A stretch of 64,000 nucleotides of DNA from Chalciporus piperatus (GCA_038093975.1 JBBPTG010000016.1:62001-126000), one strand, 5' to 3'; positions 22,173 to 34,811 are shown, numbered from the stretch's first letter. Made by a program: numbers and translations. The notes: a model not told the origin generated them from the letters alone.

Positions 22173-25100
22173 GCACCACTTTTTGCACAGCCACATGACC
22201 TATTAGGGGGGGTTCCTTGTAGAGAGCAAATTGACCATAAAGGGGGTCAATCTGCCTGCAGATTCCAGCCAATTCCCAATATATCCATGCATCTGCCCCC
22301 ATGAAAATTCACATATCTGGATGCTTGCAGGATGTTTTCTAATGCTATTGCAGCTCTTCTGGAGGGTTTTGGAGAGGTTCAAGAGGGTTGGCAGAGGGTT
22401 GAAAGAGAGTTGGCAGAGGGTGTCTGGAGGGCCCAAAATGCTTCAGATAGCATCCTAATAGCTTATATTGTGGATGGCTTGTTGGCAACATTGCCAGAAA
22501 GCTCTCAGATGGTCTCCAGATGGTTTCCAGATGCCTCCCAGATGGTCTCCAGATGGTTTTCAAATGCTCCCCAGATGCCTTTCAGGTGTTTGTAGATGAT
22601 CTTCTCTCTATAATAGAGCCCATATACTCATTAGATAATGCCCCAAATGCTGCAGATGGTCCGCTTTTTTGATTACATCAGCAGATTTGCACTGATGGAT
22701 CATCCAGGGGCAATATCAAAAGCATCTGGGCCAGCCTCTTCTGGATCAGGCACAGATGTCAAAAAGCTTCAAAAGTGCTTACATAAGCGGATTTAAGCGG
22801 TGACATCACCAGGGGCAATGTCACTACTCCCAGGGCATTGCCTTATTGGGAATCTTCTCAGATAACATATATTTTGACATTTCCTTCACATTTCTGGTGT
22901 TTCCCCTTGCTGTAGGCATCTTTACAGTGTAGATAGATGCTGTACATATCATAATGACCAGTTTTTATCACTCCACCAATGTTCCCAGACCATCTGCAAG
23001 GCAGATCTCAGAATAGGGGATAAAATAAAAAACATGACCGCATTTTTGACACATTTGACATATGGTCTCAAAGAATACATGCCCAGGCAGTGTTCATATA
23101 TATCCACAACATATCAACAGCCCAAGAGGCCAGGATCCAAGCTGATGATGCTATGACAGATCCTCCTCCTTACCTTCTTCTGATTGTTTGAGACTGTACT
23201 GATGGTCTGGATTGTTCAGTGAGCTATGGGACTTCACAAGACAGATATTCCCTTGAGTTCTACCATCACAGAGCCTCCCCAAAGCTCTCTGAACCCTCTC
23301 TGTCCGCTTTTTTCACTTTCTTCATGACATATGAATAGACATTGACATAGTGAGAATATGTCAAGGGCAGCTATCCAGGACAGTAGTATATATTGCAATC
23401 TGTCCCCAGATACCTTCCTGAGGCTCTGGAGTGAATGTGGAAGGATGGGGAGTGATTCTGACATACCATGGGGTGTGGGAAAATGACTGACAACTTATGA
23501 GACTTTACACAACATATGCATTGTGGCATCCACAACACATCAGGGACTATTCTGAGTGGTAGAAAGGGTGTATCTTATGTATTCTAACAGGTTGTGGGTG
23601 TATATATCCCCCAGGTACAAGTTGTAGCTATGTTCCTGTCAATTGTTTGTATGTGCACCACTAAAGCAAGTGAACTGTGTTGGTGATGCAGTAGGAGATT
23701 TACTGAAGGTTTCAGCCAGGAACATAGCTACCACTGGTACCTGAGGGAGATTTACTCTTCCAATCTGTTGGAATACATGAGATACGCCCTTTCTACCACT
23801 CAGAATAGTCCCTGATGTGTTGTGGATGCCACAATGCATATGTTGTGTAAAGTCTCATAAGTTGTCAGTCATTTTCCCACACCCCATGGTATGTCAGAAT
23901 CACTCCCCATCCTTCCACATTCACTCCAGAGCCTCAGGAAGGTATCTGGGGACAGATTGCAATATATAATACTGTCCTGGATAGCTGCCCTTGACATATT
24001 CTCACTATGTCAATGTCTATTCATATGTCATGAAGAAAGTGAAAAAAGCGGACAGAGAGGGTTCAGAGAGCTTTGGGGAGGCTCTGTGATGGTGGAACTC
24101 AAGGGAATATCTGTCTTGTGAAGTCCCATAGCTCACTGAACAATCCAGGCCATCAATACAGTCTCAAACAATCAGAAGAAGGTAAGGAGGAGGATCTGTC
24201 ATAGCATCATCAGCTTGGATCCTGGCCTCTTGGGCTGTTGATATGTTGTGGATATATATGAACACTGCCTGGGCATGTATTCTTTGAGACCATATGTCAA
24301 ATGTGTCAAAAATGCGGTCATGTTTTTTATTTTATCCCCTATTCTGAGATCTGCCTTGCAGATGGTTTCAGAGCATCAAAGAGGTGATAGAAACTGTTCA
24401 TTGTGGCATATAAAACATATATCTACACTGGGAAGATGCCTGCATTAAGGGGGACACCCAGAAATGTGAAGAGAAATGTCAGGGATGACATAGTATCTAA
24501 GGAGATTCCCAATAAGGCAGTGCCCTGGGAGTAGTGGCACTGTTCCTGGTGATGTCACCGCTTATGTAAGCACTTTTGAAGCTTTTTGACATCTGTGCCT
24601 GATCCAGAAGAGGCTGGCCCAGATGCTTTTGATTGCCCCTGGATAATCCATCAGTGCAAATCTGCTGATGTAATCAAAAAAGCGGACCATCTGCAGCATT
24701 TGGGGCATTATCTAATGAGTATATGGGCTCTATTATAGAGAGAAGATCATCTACAAACACCTGAAAGGCATCTGGGGAGCATTTGAAAACCATCTGGAAA
24801 CCATCTGGAAGGCATCTGGAAGGCATTTGGAAATCATCTGGAGACCATCTGGGAGCTTTCTGGCAATGTTGCCAACAAGCCATCCACAATATAAGCTATT
24901 AGGATGCTATCTGAAGCATTTTGGGCCCTCCAGACACCCTCTGCCAACTCTCTTTCAACCCTCTGCCAACTCTCTTTCAACCCTCTGCCAACCCTCTTGA
25001 ACCTCTCCAAAACCCTCCAGAAGAGCTGCAATAGCATTAGAAAACATCCTGCAGGCATCCAGATATGTGAATTTTCATGGGGGCAGATGCATGGATATAT

Positions 25101-25214
25101 TGGGAATTGGCTGGAATCTGCAGGCAGATTGACCCCCTTTATGGTCAATTTGCTCTCTACAAGGAACCCCCCCTAATAGGTCATGTGGCTGTGCAAAAAG
25201 TGGTGCCTAAGGTG
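22165..25214. mobile_element. 3.05-kb palindromic (foldback-type) element, arms about 1.5 kb
   Basis: The left arm, 22165 to about 23638, and the right arm, about 23713-25214, are reverse complements with high but imperfect identity, around a spacer of about 75 bases. Both ends read CACCTTAGGCACCAC inward, and homology stops sharply outside. If the element proper starts at GGCACC, it is flanked by TA on both sides, as expected for Tc1/mariner-like insertion; no longer target duplication is visible. Base composition is richer in A+T than the neighbours. The arms differ in small indels and in one extra repeat unit on the right. The 60-104-codon frames in it mirror each other across the arms and are not genes. 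No transposase is encoded, so mobility would need another element. Confidence 0.85.
22495..22585 (+). repeat. degenerate 12-13-bp tandem repeats in the left arm
   Basis: Repeats of the type CAGATGGTYTC and CAGATGCCTCC recur about seven times. The same set is inverted in the right arm at about 24775-24860. A second micro-repeat, GAGGGTTGGCAGAGGGTTG, occurs near 22382. The right arm (about 24945-25010) carries one additional copy of its 22-base unit, so the arms have diverged after the palindrome formed. Confidence 0.7.
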
Positions 25215-25237
25215 GTGAACACACAGAGGACAGACAG

Positions 25238-27467
25238 ATGGCGCAGGTACCCCCTCTCGGTCCTGTGGTGCCTCTCCGACTTCTCTCCACGTGTCCTGTC
25301 TGTCGACTCGTCTTCAATAACACGTATCTGACCGACATAGACCTCAGGTGGATTGCTTATCCGGAGGACGCGATTGGACACCAACTGGTGCTGGTCCCAG
25401 CATGGACGATCCATCGCCTTCAGGGATCTCTCGAGTGGCCAGGGTATTGGAGGGGAGAGGGCCCCTACACGAAATGCTTGTACACTCTCCACCTGTACGG
25501 GGGCCTTAGCTACGACGAAACGCGAGGAACGGTGGATAGCGCCCTAGATGCAGTCGTTATCGCAGATGACGGAGAAAACGCCGGGCGAGGCGCTCGTGCG
25601 TTGGGGGTGAAGAAGGTGGACCTGGAGACGCCAGATTATAGCATGATCAAAGACTGGTTTCGTCTCTGCGAGGACCTTCATCCCGACACGTGTCGACCGC
25701 TCGTGTCGGAGAACCTGAAGAAGATCAAGCTTATCGACGTAGAAACCCGCCAGATCGTCATGTATCCTCCACACGGTTGCGATTTCGTCGCTCTCAGTTA
25801 CGTCTGGGGAGACGTGACACAACCTGGTTATCAGCTTGGGACGATACTTCCGACCGTCCCCGCAACCCTCGAGGACGCGATGACAGTGACTCGCCACCTC
25901 GGCAAGCGGTATCTCTGGGTGGACTCATTATGTATCGACCAGGACAAAAAAGAGGAGAAGGAAGTACAGATCCCTCTCATGAGTGCCATCTATACTGGCG
26001 CGTGGGCCACGATCTTCAACCTTGCAGGCCGATCCGCTCGCAGTGGTTTGCCAAGGGTAGGGACACTGGAGGGCGTTATCCCTCAACCGTGTTTCAACAT
26101 CGGAGGGAAAAGATTACTATCCACGATGCCAACGCTCTCCCAGCAGATCTCACGCTCCGTTTGGGCGACGAGAGCTTGGACGTTCCAGGAGGGATCACTC
26201 TCACCCCGGAGACTCTTCTTCACGAACCACCAAGTCTACTTCGAATGCAACTCCGTTCAATGCTGCGAATCTCTCGACCACACCACTTCCCCATTCCATC
26301 TCTCGTCCAACGATCAACGGCGAGCATTGATCGACACCGTGGCGAGGGAGTACTACCCAGAAGACTTTCGGCTCGTCTTCGGCAACGGTGTCCTCAGAGA
26401 TCCTTTCCTGCTGCTCTCTCGGCCAGAAGGCACAGACCACGCCGATACTCTCGAACAGTACGGGAACCTCGTCTCCAGTTACACGTCGAGGAAGATGACC
26501 AAGGACGCGGATTCGCTTAACGCGTTTTCTGCTCTCCTCACGCGCCTCACAGAGACCCACTATCCGAGTGGGTTCGTACAGGGTCTGCCAGTGGAAAGAC
26601 TGCCGAAAGCGCTGCTGTGGAGACATTACGATCGCCCGCGTCGGCGAGATGGTTTCCCAGCGTGGTCGTGGGCTGGATGGGAGGGCACAGTGAGCATCTT
26701 TGAGTTTATTGCACAGAAGGAAGACCTGCCTCCTTTGCGCGCGTGGGTGGCTGGAAATGGGGGGCAGCCACGCTTGATTTATGAGTTCGATCCGACGCCT
26801 TGGAGGGCAGTAGTGAAAGCACGAGAGAGTGCAGACGCGAATGGCGGCGATGTGGGGGATCACATTGAAAATCAATCTTGGAGCGATGGGGATACGGACG
26901 AAACTGGTACTGAAGGTGGGCTTTGATATGCGACCTTGAAGAAACGGTGCGGACTCGTGAAAAATTCCTTTCTTTCTTGTTCTGCCAGCCTCGACAGAGT
27001 GGGAGGATACAGATGAGGAGGAGATGGATCACAATCGAGACCCTGTGCTCTTGCTGGCGAAAACAATGTTTGAAGACTCACCGGGCGTACCGCCGAGCGT
27101 CGATCACGACGACCTGCTGATCGAAGCAATAGGATTGACGATCAAGCTACCGACATCCTCTAAAGATCGACCGGAAATGAAGCAAGCAGAATGCTTTGTT
27201 AAACTCAAGGACGTACCTATCCGACAATGCCTCAACTTCCAGGGCTACAACGCTGGCGACTTGGCGAGGGAGCGCGGCGGCAAGAAACAGGAGTTCATTC
27301 TCTTGTCGCGCCGACTCATGGGGACAAGGAACATGTCGTACGCGGTCTTGCTCGTTGATTGTGATGGGATGGTTGCGAGCAGGGTGGCGGTGGCAGAGCT
27401 GCATCTTGATGATTTCGACTTCTTGGCGGGTGCGAACCCAAGGATACAGGTTTACAAGTTGAGATAA
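25238..27467 (+). CDS. HET-domain (heterokaryon incompatibility) protein
   Basis: Exons 25238-26915 and 26989-27467 (intron GTGGGC..CCAG) sum to 718 residues. The HET domain occupies residues about 180-330: FVALSYVWG (about 183-190), RYLWVDSLCIDQD (about 225-236), IYTGAWATIFNLAG (about 251-264) and ATRAWTFQEGSLSPRRLFFT (about 310-329). HET domains are TIR-like and trigger cell death or self/non-self responses in fungi; here no NACHT, ankyrin or other partner domain follows. The N terminus has CPVC, a possible metal-binding pair. The ATG lies only 23 bases after the foldback element, so the native promoter, and perhaps the original N terminus, has been displaced. The C-terminal part is rich in acidic stretches. 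Confidence 0.9.
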
Positions 27468-29605
27468 GTAGATGCGCGAGGCATCACAAGGGAGTAGGGT
27501 CTTAGAATCACACACGCATCCCCATAGACGAACTTGATTCCCGTACGAACAGCGCTCGAGATGGGATTGGACTCGTACACATTGACTCCCATCAACGATT
27601 ATGTACCTCGCAAGCATCGGTCAACCCTCCACCTCTGAGACGCTTTACCGAATCGGCTGCGGTGTTTCCTTGGAAGACGGAGAGATACTTCCGAGTCATT
27701 CGCCTCCCGAAAGAATATCTTGAAAATCTCATCGATCGATTCGGACCGTACAAAACTCAACTCAGGCGCATCCGAGAATGCAAGCGGTAAACCTCCTATC
27801 ACCATCAAAGACGTCATCTGGTCCACCCCTTCCGCCTTGGTGGGCCGCTGGTACTTGGCGGACTGAGAAACTATTCGAATGGCAAATTTATTATTATTAA
27901 TATTTTTGGACAACGACGAACAAGCAGGGCATCGAAATATTCCAGTCAACATTGGTGAGGAGGGGGCTGAGACCACCTACAAGGACAGTGGACCTACGAG
28001 AGTACTGTTGTCAGTATTTGCCTCCTTCAAAATAGGTTTCCATCAAGGAAGATCAGAGGTGTCAAATCCTGGAGCACACCCTCGCAAAGCGAGGTATTCT
28101 CCATGAAGAAATTCAAAACTATACAGTTTTCGAAAACATCATGACCAACAGCACAAAAAGCAGACTCACCCGTTGTCCAGGTGCATCTTCATCGTGACTG
28201 AAAGTTGAACGGCGAACGTTCAAAGAGGAAAAAAAAGAGCGAAAAGCTCACGTCGAATGAGAGTAAGCTCCATTGAGTTGAAGGCGACCCGAGACTGGAA
28301 AACGCCAACGATCGCATAACTATGTTCTATGAGCAACGAAAGAGCAAGCCATCCATCAAGCAACCCGAGCACAAACACGCTCATATCGTGGCGCGAGTGG
28401 CCACAAAAAAAGGTCGTTCGACTTCCAGCTTGCGACAGAGTAGGCAAACGGAACTGTTTCCCCATAAAAAAAACGGGGTCAAGTAGATCGACTTTTGCCA
28501 AAACCTATCTCAGCCCCCCCCCCCCCCCCCCTCCTCAGCAAATCTGAAGCTGGGCGCTTTCCGTTTCGGCCAAGAAGGGATCACTCTGTGTCTCCGGGGA
28601 CTTTCCCCACAGCGAAGAATGAAAGCGAGAAACGCTTTCTGTGCGTGTGCTGCGATAGCGAATCTTCATACGACGTGGTTGTTTTACAAAGTAAAAAATG
28701 GCAAATTTATAAAACTTGAATTTGGAACTCCGTGGCGTAGGAGTGATCCAGAACGCTTGCTCGTGTCCACTCCAAGTTGAGTCCTTCAGCTGGTGGTCAA
28801 GGCATGAGGGGAGGCCATCACTATACATCATCCATCATGATGCCTCTGAAACCGAGCCACTCGCCGAAGCTGACAAGAATGCGTGGCGAGTTCGCTGAAG
28901 CGCGACATGCGCGTGCGCTCGAGGTGATCGTGTCGACGACGACTCGGAAGGACCTACTCTCGCTGATGGGGAGAAGTATCGGTAGAAAATTGGTGGTTTG
29001 CTGATTAGTTCGGCTCTGATGAGGGGTTGGATTGGACGCTTTGGGTTGCTGGGAGAGATTCCGGTTGCGCGCAAGCGGGGCGATAATCATGCACATGGAC
29101 CATAGAATTAGTCGAGTTTGCACGGGCTCACTTGGGAAGAAATTTGGTTCGCAGAGACTGCTTGCACTGAGTTGTTACAAACCAACCTCTGCAGACCACT
29201 GGCAGAGTTGATCATACGATATTACGAAGGGACCAACGCCACAACCGAACTCGAGGTCAACAACTGTACACACCACCATCGATCATGTTCGAGCTCGAGA
29301 TCGAACTTCTATCCTCTCAGAATTCCACATTTCTCTCCAAAAATGCCACCATATGATAACTGACTCGTGTTCGTGGTTCATTGCACTCGCGAAAGCAATC
29401 CGCGAAAGACGCCACTTCACGTCAAGGTCGTCCAACGTGCGTCCAACTCACCAATCTCATTCATCACTCGTGGTTATTCATGCATTGTAGAAGTGGTTCG
29501 TCTTCGGTCCTTTCAATGGTGACATTCTTGCTGATATGACTGGATTTCGAACTGTCCTGTGCAGGCGAATATATAACTTGTCAGGGTCCAGCCCAAGTTG
29601 GACAC
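27468..29605. other. no supported gene; contains an 18-C run
   Basis: Only short frames occur. The minus frame 27976-27599 and the plus frame 28777-29004 look vaguely protein-like but have no recognised domain. A homopolymer of 18 C lies at 28514-28531, just downstream of several short A runs. This may be the 3' flank of the HET gene plus decayed sequence. Confidence 0.45.
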
Positions 29606-29669
29606 GCGACCAAGTTTCTGCAGGAACCCTCCTGAAGGACCAGGAGCGTTCCTGCAGAAACTTGGTCGC
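29606..29669. repeat. perfect 22-bp-arm hairpin
   Basis: The arms 29606-29627 and 29648-29669 are exact reverse complements. The 20-base loop contains CTCCTGAAGGACCAGGAG, itself partly self-complementary. It lies about 260 bases upstream of the gene at 29931, outside any supported coding sequence. Confidence 0.8.
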
Positions 29670-29930
29670 TACAATGTCCTTGCATGTTGGGTAAAGTGAG
29701 ACATCCTCATTGGGTCACAATTCAGTCCAAAGTCTATGTAAGACGGACCACCCCTATAATTCCCTCTTTCTCTCTCCCGCTCTTCCATCTGCTACTGAAA
29801 ACTAAGCTCTCAGATCTCAGCTACCACATTTACCAAGAACTTCAAGGGCTTTTCACTACCTGGAAAGCTCCTAGCTCTCTGATACCTCCTATATCCCAAT
29901 ACTTCTTCATCCCGTCATTCCTATGGGAGG

Positions 29931-30770
29931 ATGATCATTCCCCTGAATCTAGTCCTTCGCAGCACCACCACGGACGCTTTGAGTGCAACTCCTCAGGCCT
30001 GCAAGCCGTTCAACATTCATTACAACGTCTGCGTTGGAGATCTGGTTGTGATCGTTGGTATGTTTGGTTACCGGTGCATAAGAGTCCTTCCGTTCGCTAA
30101 CCCCTATTCATTCGACCAGCTTGCAGCATAGCCGGTCTCGGGTTCTCCATCTGGGCCATCCACGCCGTCCGTAAGATGCGTCACGATCCGTTCGATGAAG
30201 CACAACGAGAAGCCGAGGAAAGAGAGGCTGCGGAAGCAGAACAAAGACGAAAAGGTAAATACCTGCAGTCGTTTGTTCGCGATGCTTGACCGATACATAG
30301 GGAAAGGGGCTGTCCCCTATCACGCCCCAACAGCCCTAGACCACTCCTTGCTCGTCGAAGAGGGTCTCGTCGATCCTCCGAAGCAACCTCAGCATGCTTA
30401 CTACGACTACCGCGCCTCTGGACTCGGATCTGGCGCTCCTAGCTCGGAAGGCTATTTGTTCGAGCAGCACATGGGTCGAGGGTACTTGACGCCTGTACAT
30501 CAGTCGCTTGCGACCCGGCCGATCTTGAACCCTTCGCCGAAACGAGCTGCTGCTGCGAGGGAACTGGGGATCGTACGTGCTGGTGGGGATTATGCCAGCT
30601 ATGCGGCTTTTGACAATAGATGGCTCGAAGGATACGACGGCGAGAGTGAAGAAGGGAATGTGAAAGGAAGCCCTTCGCGTGCGAAGGGTTCGTCGCTGCG
30701 CAGGCCGGAGACAGCGCATGGAAGAGGATATGGGTCTGAACCTGGGCTGGATCCCGATGGCGAGAGATAG
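29931..30770 (+). CDS. small single-pass membrane protein
   Basis: Exons 29931-30057, 30120-30254 and 30301-30770 give 243 residues in phase. The short N terminus (about 35 residues, with two cysteines near residues 24 and 34) precedes one membrane span, DLVVIVACSIAGLGFSIWAI, which bridges intron 1. A basic HAVRKMRH motif at the cytoplasmic side implies the C terminus is inside. A charged helix EAQREAEEREAAEAEQRRK follows, then a tail of about 150 residues rich in Gly, Ser, Pro and Arg that is likely disordered. I do not recognise the family. Intron phases and the membrane-plus-charged-helix layout make the model convincing. Confidence 0.7.
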
Positions 30771-31573
30771 TGACGGGCTCAGAGTGTCATTGGATGGCAG
30801 TGTGCTCCCAGTCGTGCGAGTATACGTTATACCTACCCCGGTAATATCTCTGTAATCGTTATCGTTGTCGTTATGCATCGACTGTAAATTGCTACAGTGC
30901 CTTGTCGCTATAAAGATGATCAGTTTTTTACGCAAGGCGCTAAGCTTATCTACCAGTCCCGTAAGTTCGTCCAGTTAAGGGAAAGCTTGGTGGGGGTGGC
31001 GTTGAATCGTGGGTCGAGTATGTACCCTGAAACAGTCGTCGGTTCCGTACACCTTGAACTCTGCATGGGAATATGATGGGTGGGTGGACGTGTGTCCTCC
31101 TATACTTGATTTCCGTGCGTAGTTGACCATGAGGTCGATTCACTTGATAGTACTACTTACTTCAGTCGTACAACAGATGTGAAGGGACACCCTCGATGAC
31201 ATCACAATACAAGTGATGTCATTGGCTGTCAGTGATTCAAACTCCGAGTAAACCAATATGTCTGCTGCTGTCCTTAGTGCCAGCTCGATGGTGCCCAGGC
31301 TGGTGCCCAGTGGATGGCATGTTCATGTATGTGCCAAGGGTGAGGCTGTATGAGCATCTCGCAGAGTCTCAGCAGGTACAATTAAGCGAGTGAGATGGAT
31401 TTCGTCCGTGAGAATATGCAAGCTGATCCGTGATCGCCAGTTGTGGAACTTCTCCGGCCCCACCTCCTACCTGCCGGCTCAGGTCCACATTCGAGCGTTA
31501 GGTCCATTACAGGACCCATAAGTAGCCCTCACGCCTCAGGAGGGCTACTCTACCGCTGTCTCCCTCTCTTCCC
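30771..31573. other. intergenic with a 10-bp-arm inverted repeat
   Basis: The arms 31196-31205 (ATGACATCAC) and 31213-31222 (GTGATGTCAT) pair perfectly around a 7-base loop, about 350 bases before the antiporter start. Each arm resembles a bZIP (ATF/CREB-like) site with one change. No coding frame is supported elsewhere in the stretch. Confidence 0.5.
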
Positions 31574-34500
31574 ATGCCTGTCTTTCCAGAGGCTCATATA
31601 CGCCTCTTCAAGTGGCAAAAACGTACGGCCACTGGAGAGGTTATTGGCGTTCTCTCCCTTGCTTTTTATCGTACTCACTAGCACTCTAACAGGGCGGACT
31701 TCTCAGTGGCACAGATCCCTCTGCGTTCACGACGTCTGATCCTTTGAGACTATGGATCGTTCAAGTCGGTGAGACGCCAATTAACACATCCTTCGTTCGT
31801 TCCTCACTCCCGCTCAGGTATCATCATTATGATGGCGCAGTTACTTTCGCTGGGATTAAGGCGTATCAAACAACCAAAAGTTATCGCAGAGGTCCTCGGC
31901 GGTATCCTACTTGGTAATCCGTCTTTCAACTTGCCCGTACTGTCATGCTGACACTCGTTTTTTAAGGCCCAACTGCATTTGGGAGAATACCAGGTTTCAC
32001 TAATCACATCTTCCCAGAAGTATCCATCCCATACCTCACCCTCGTCGCGGACATTGGCCTTTGTCTTTTCCTGTTCCTCGTCGGACTCGAAATCGACGCG
32101 AGCGTCATCAAGCGAAACGCACGCATGTCCATCCTCGTATCATTGGCCGGCATCGCTCTCCCATTTGGTCTTGGTTCTCTCCTCTCTATACCTCTATACC
32201 ACCACTTCATCGACCCATCCGTACACTTTACCTACTTCATGCTATTCACCGGCGTGGCATACTCCATCACCGCATTCCCCGTTCTTTGTCGCATCCTAAC
32301 CGAACTCAAACTACTCGATACCAACGTTGGTATCATCGTATTGTCAGCTGGCGTCGGTAATGACGTCATTGGTTGGACATTGCTCGCACTCAGCGTTGCA
32401 CTCGTCAACGCTGGGTCAGGCCTCACAGCTCTATGGATTCTACTCACCTGCGTCGCCTTTACCATCTTTCTGTTGTTTCCGGTGAGATATGTCATGCTCT
32501 GGTTGGCCCGGAAAACCGGGAGTACCGACAATGGTCCCACCATGTTTTATATGACCGTGGTCATGCTCCTTCTTTGGGCATGTGCCTTCTTCACCGACGC
32601 GGTCGGTGTCAATGCCATATTCGGTGTGTTTCTATGGTCGGGCGTAGCTCCTTTCACTGTTTGACAACTCATCACCACAGGGGCATTCCTCGCCGGACTG
32701 ATTGTCCCGCGGGAGGGTGGGCTGGCTATCACCCTAACTGAGAAACTCGAAGACATGGTCTCGATCGTGTTCCTCCCTCTTGTACGTTATTCCGTCCGTG
32801 TCATCAGGTCTGATTTCTCACGTGGCTTTATCAAGTACTTTACTTTATCAGGATTGAACACCAATCTGGGGTTACTCAACAATGGTTAGACTCTCCTGTG
32901 AACCTTGTTGTGCGGCGTTGTTGATGTTACGCCCTTAGGTCTCACGTGGGCCTTCACCATCGCTATCATATGTCTTTCCTTCGCTGGCAAGTTTGGTGGT
33001 TGTACTATCGCGTCTAGGCTTGGTGGTTTTGGATGGCGCGAGTCGAGCACGATCGGTGCATTGATGAGTTGCAAGGGGTGAGTTGTTCGTCGAATTTACA
33101 TGACTGCTATCCTCTAATCTATGCGGTAGTTTGGTCGAGTTGATCGTCCTGAACGTGGGGCTTCAGGCAGGGATCCTGTCCCCGACGGTCTTTTCCATGT
33201 TCGTCCTCGAAGCCGTCACTCTGACGTTCATAACTACGCCTCTTGTGACGACACTCTACCCACCCGAGCGTCGTGTCCGAGTAGGCACCCACGGTACCGC
33301 TGCACCGACAGCAGCAGGCGACGAGAATGGTGACGATAAGTCCATCATGTCTCATGATCAACCCTGGCGTCATCGGTTTACCGTCGTTCTCGACAAGCTC
33401 GATCACATCCCCGGCCTGATGGCGCTCACTCAACTCCTCCTCCCACCTCGCAGTATCCCATCTGATGCCATGTCTGCCACCTCGACCACGCATTCGACCA
33501 TTGATAGATTCAAGAGACCGGACATCAGCGTGGAGGCGCTTCGACTGATCGAACTGTCAGATCGTACTTCGGCAGTCATGAGGTCGTCCGTGGCTGATAC
33601 GTTGATTCATACGGACCCTATTCTTGGGATATTCAGGATGTTTGGAGAGTTGAACGATTTGGCTGTTAGGACGTCACTGGCTGTCGTCCCGTTTGATGAT
33701 CTAGCGCATAGCGTTGCGGAGCACGCAAAGAGACATTATTCCCATCTGGTCTTGTTACCCTGGCTTCCGCCTACAGCTCACCCAACCACCATAGGGGACC
33801 CTACTGAAGGAGGCATCGTCACTCCCAAGATCACGAAAGCCGACCACAACCCGTTCGACGTCCTCTTTGGAAGCAGCGCCGATAGTAAATCCGCCTCCGC
33901 GATCCACTCCCAATTCGTTCGAGGCGTGTTCGCGCACAGCAAATCCGACGTCGCGGTCTTCATCGACACTGGGGATCGTTCAGGTGCGGGAGGCTCCCAG
34001 CACGTGTTCTTTCCGTTCTTTGGGGGACCTGATGATAGATTGGCGTTGGAGTTTGTGGTGCAGCTTTGTTTGAATCCGAGGATGACGGCGACGGTGGTGT
34101 GGATGAGGAAGCGGGATGTGGATACGGGCGTGGGCGTGGGCGAGAGGTTGGAGAGGCCGGAGAGGGCGAGGGTGGATGAGAAAGGGGATGGGAATACCAC
34201 CACGATCCATTCGGTGCGTGCTTTATCTGTCGATCACACACCTCTTGCATTTGGTAACTAACTTTACTCTCTTCTCTCCCCCTTTTTTTTTGTTCTTGGG
34301 CATCGAACAGACTCTCGGTTTCCCAGACACAGTCTACGGCCAACCGACGACCCAAATGCGTCTCCAATCTGACACGGCCGACAGTATCACCTGGGGACGC
34401 TATGCCAGCCCTAACAGTCACGCTCACACCTCCGACGGCGGTCCACCACCTTCTCCCGCGCTCCGTTCCGCCCTGTCTCGAATCCACTTTTCGGAGCTCG

Positions 34501-34811
34501 CGACGCCGACGCCTCTACGCGCCACCTTGCGCCAAGCGTCCACCCTTCGAGAGACTCATACCCGATTGTTGATCGTCGCTGGCCGTGCGAGACGATTGGC
34601 AGTCGAGAGTCATCATGCGGAGATGAGGGCCCTGTTTGACGAGTCTAAACAAGGACATGGACACGCGCATGGACACGGATCGAGAGGTGGGACGACGGGC
34701 GGGTATGAGATGGTGAGGAGGACGATCGGGGATGTGGCGTGTTCGATGGTGATGGGGGGCGCTGCGAGTGCGATGGTGGTGTTGCAGGCTACGAACGTGG
34801 AGCTGGATTAG
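31574..34811 (+). CDS. K+/H+ antiporter, CPA2 family (KHA1-like)
   Basis: Cation/proton exchanger of endomembranes, involved in potassium and pH balance. The proposed first exon 31574-31639 (MPVFPEAHIRLFKW) joins GGLLSGTDPSAF at 31693 in phase. The membrane part then runs through IKQPKVIAEVLGGILLGP, GLCLFLFLVGLEID, SITAFPVLCRILTELKLL, AGVGNDVIGWTLLALSVAL, NAIFGAFLAGLIVPR, GLNTNLGLL and GLVELIVLNVGL, about 12 spans. The VGND segment carries the acidic pair used for ion exchange in this superfamily. The C-terminal half (about 33250-34811, one intron near 34216-34310) is a soluble nucleotide-binding-like domain, as in KHA1. Small introns break the membrane part at about 31769, 31915, 32625, 32780, 32885 and 33078. 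Exon 1 is the least certain piece. Confidence 0.9.

Noticed and set aside
22231..25148. Several 60-104-codon frames in the palindrome, appearing twice with near-identical proteins
   Set aside because: The pairs are mirror images caused by the inverted arms. They have no domains and change length through repeat-unit indels.
33960..34487. 175-codon frame antisense to the antiporter C terminus
   Set aside because: Low-complexity Pro/Arg/His product opposite a well-supported exon and intron.
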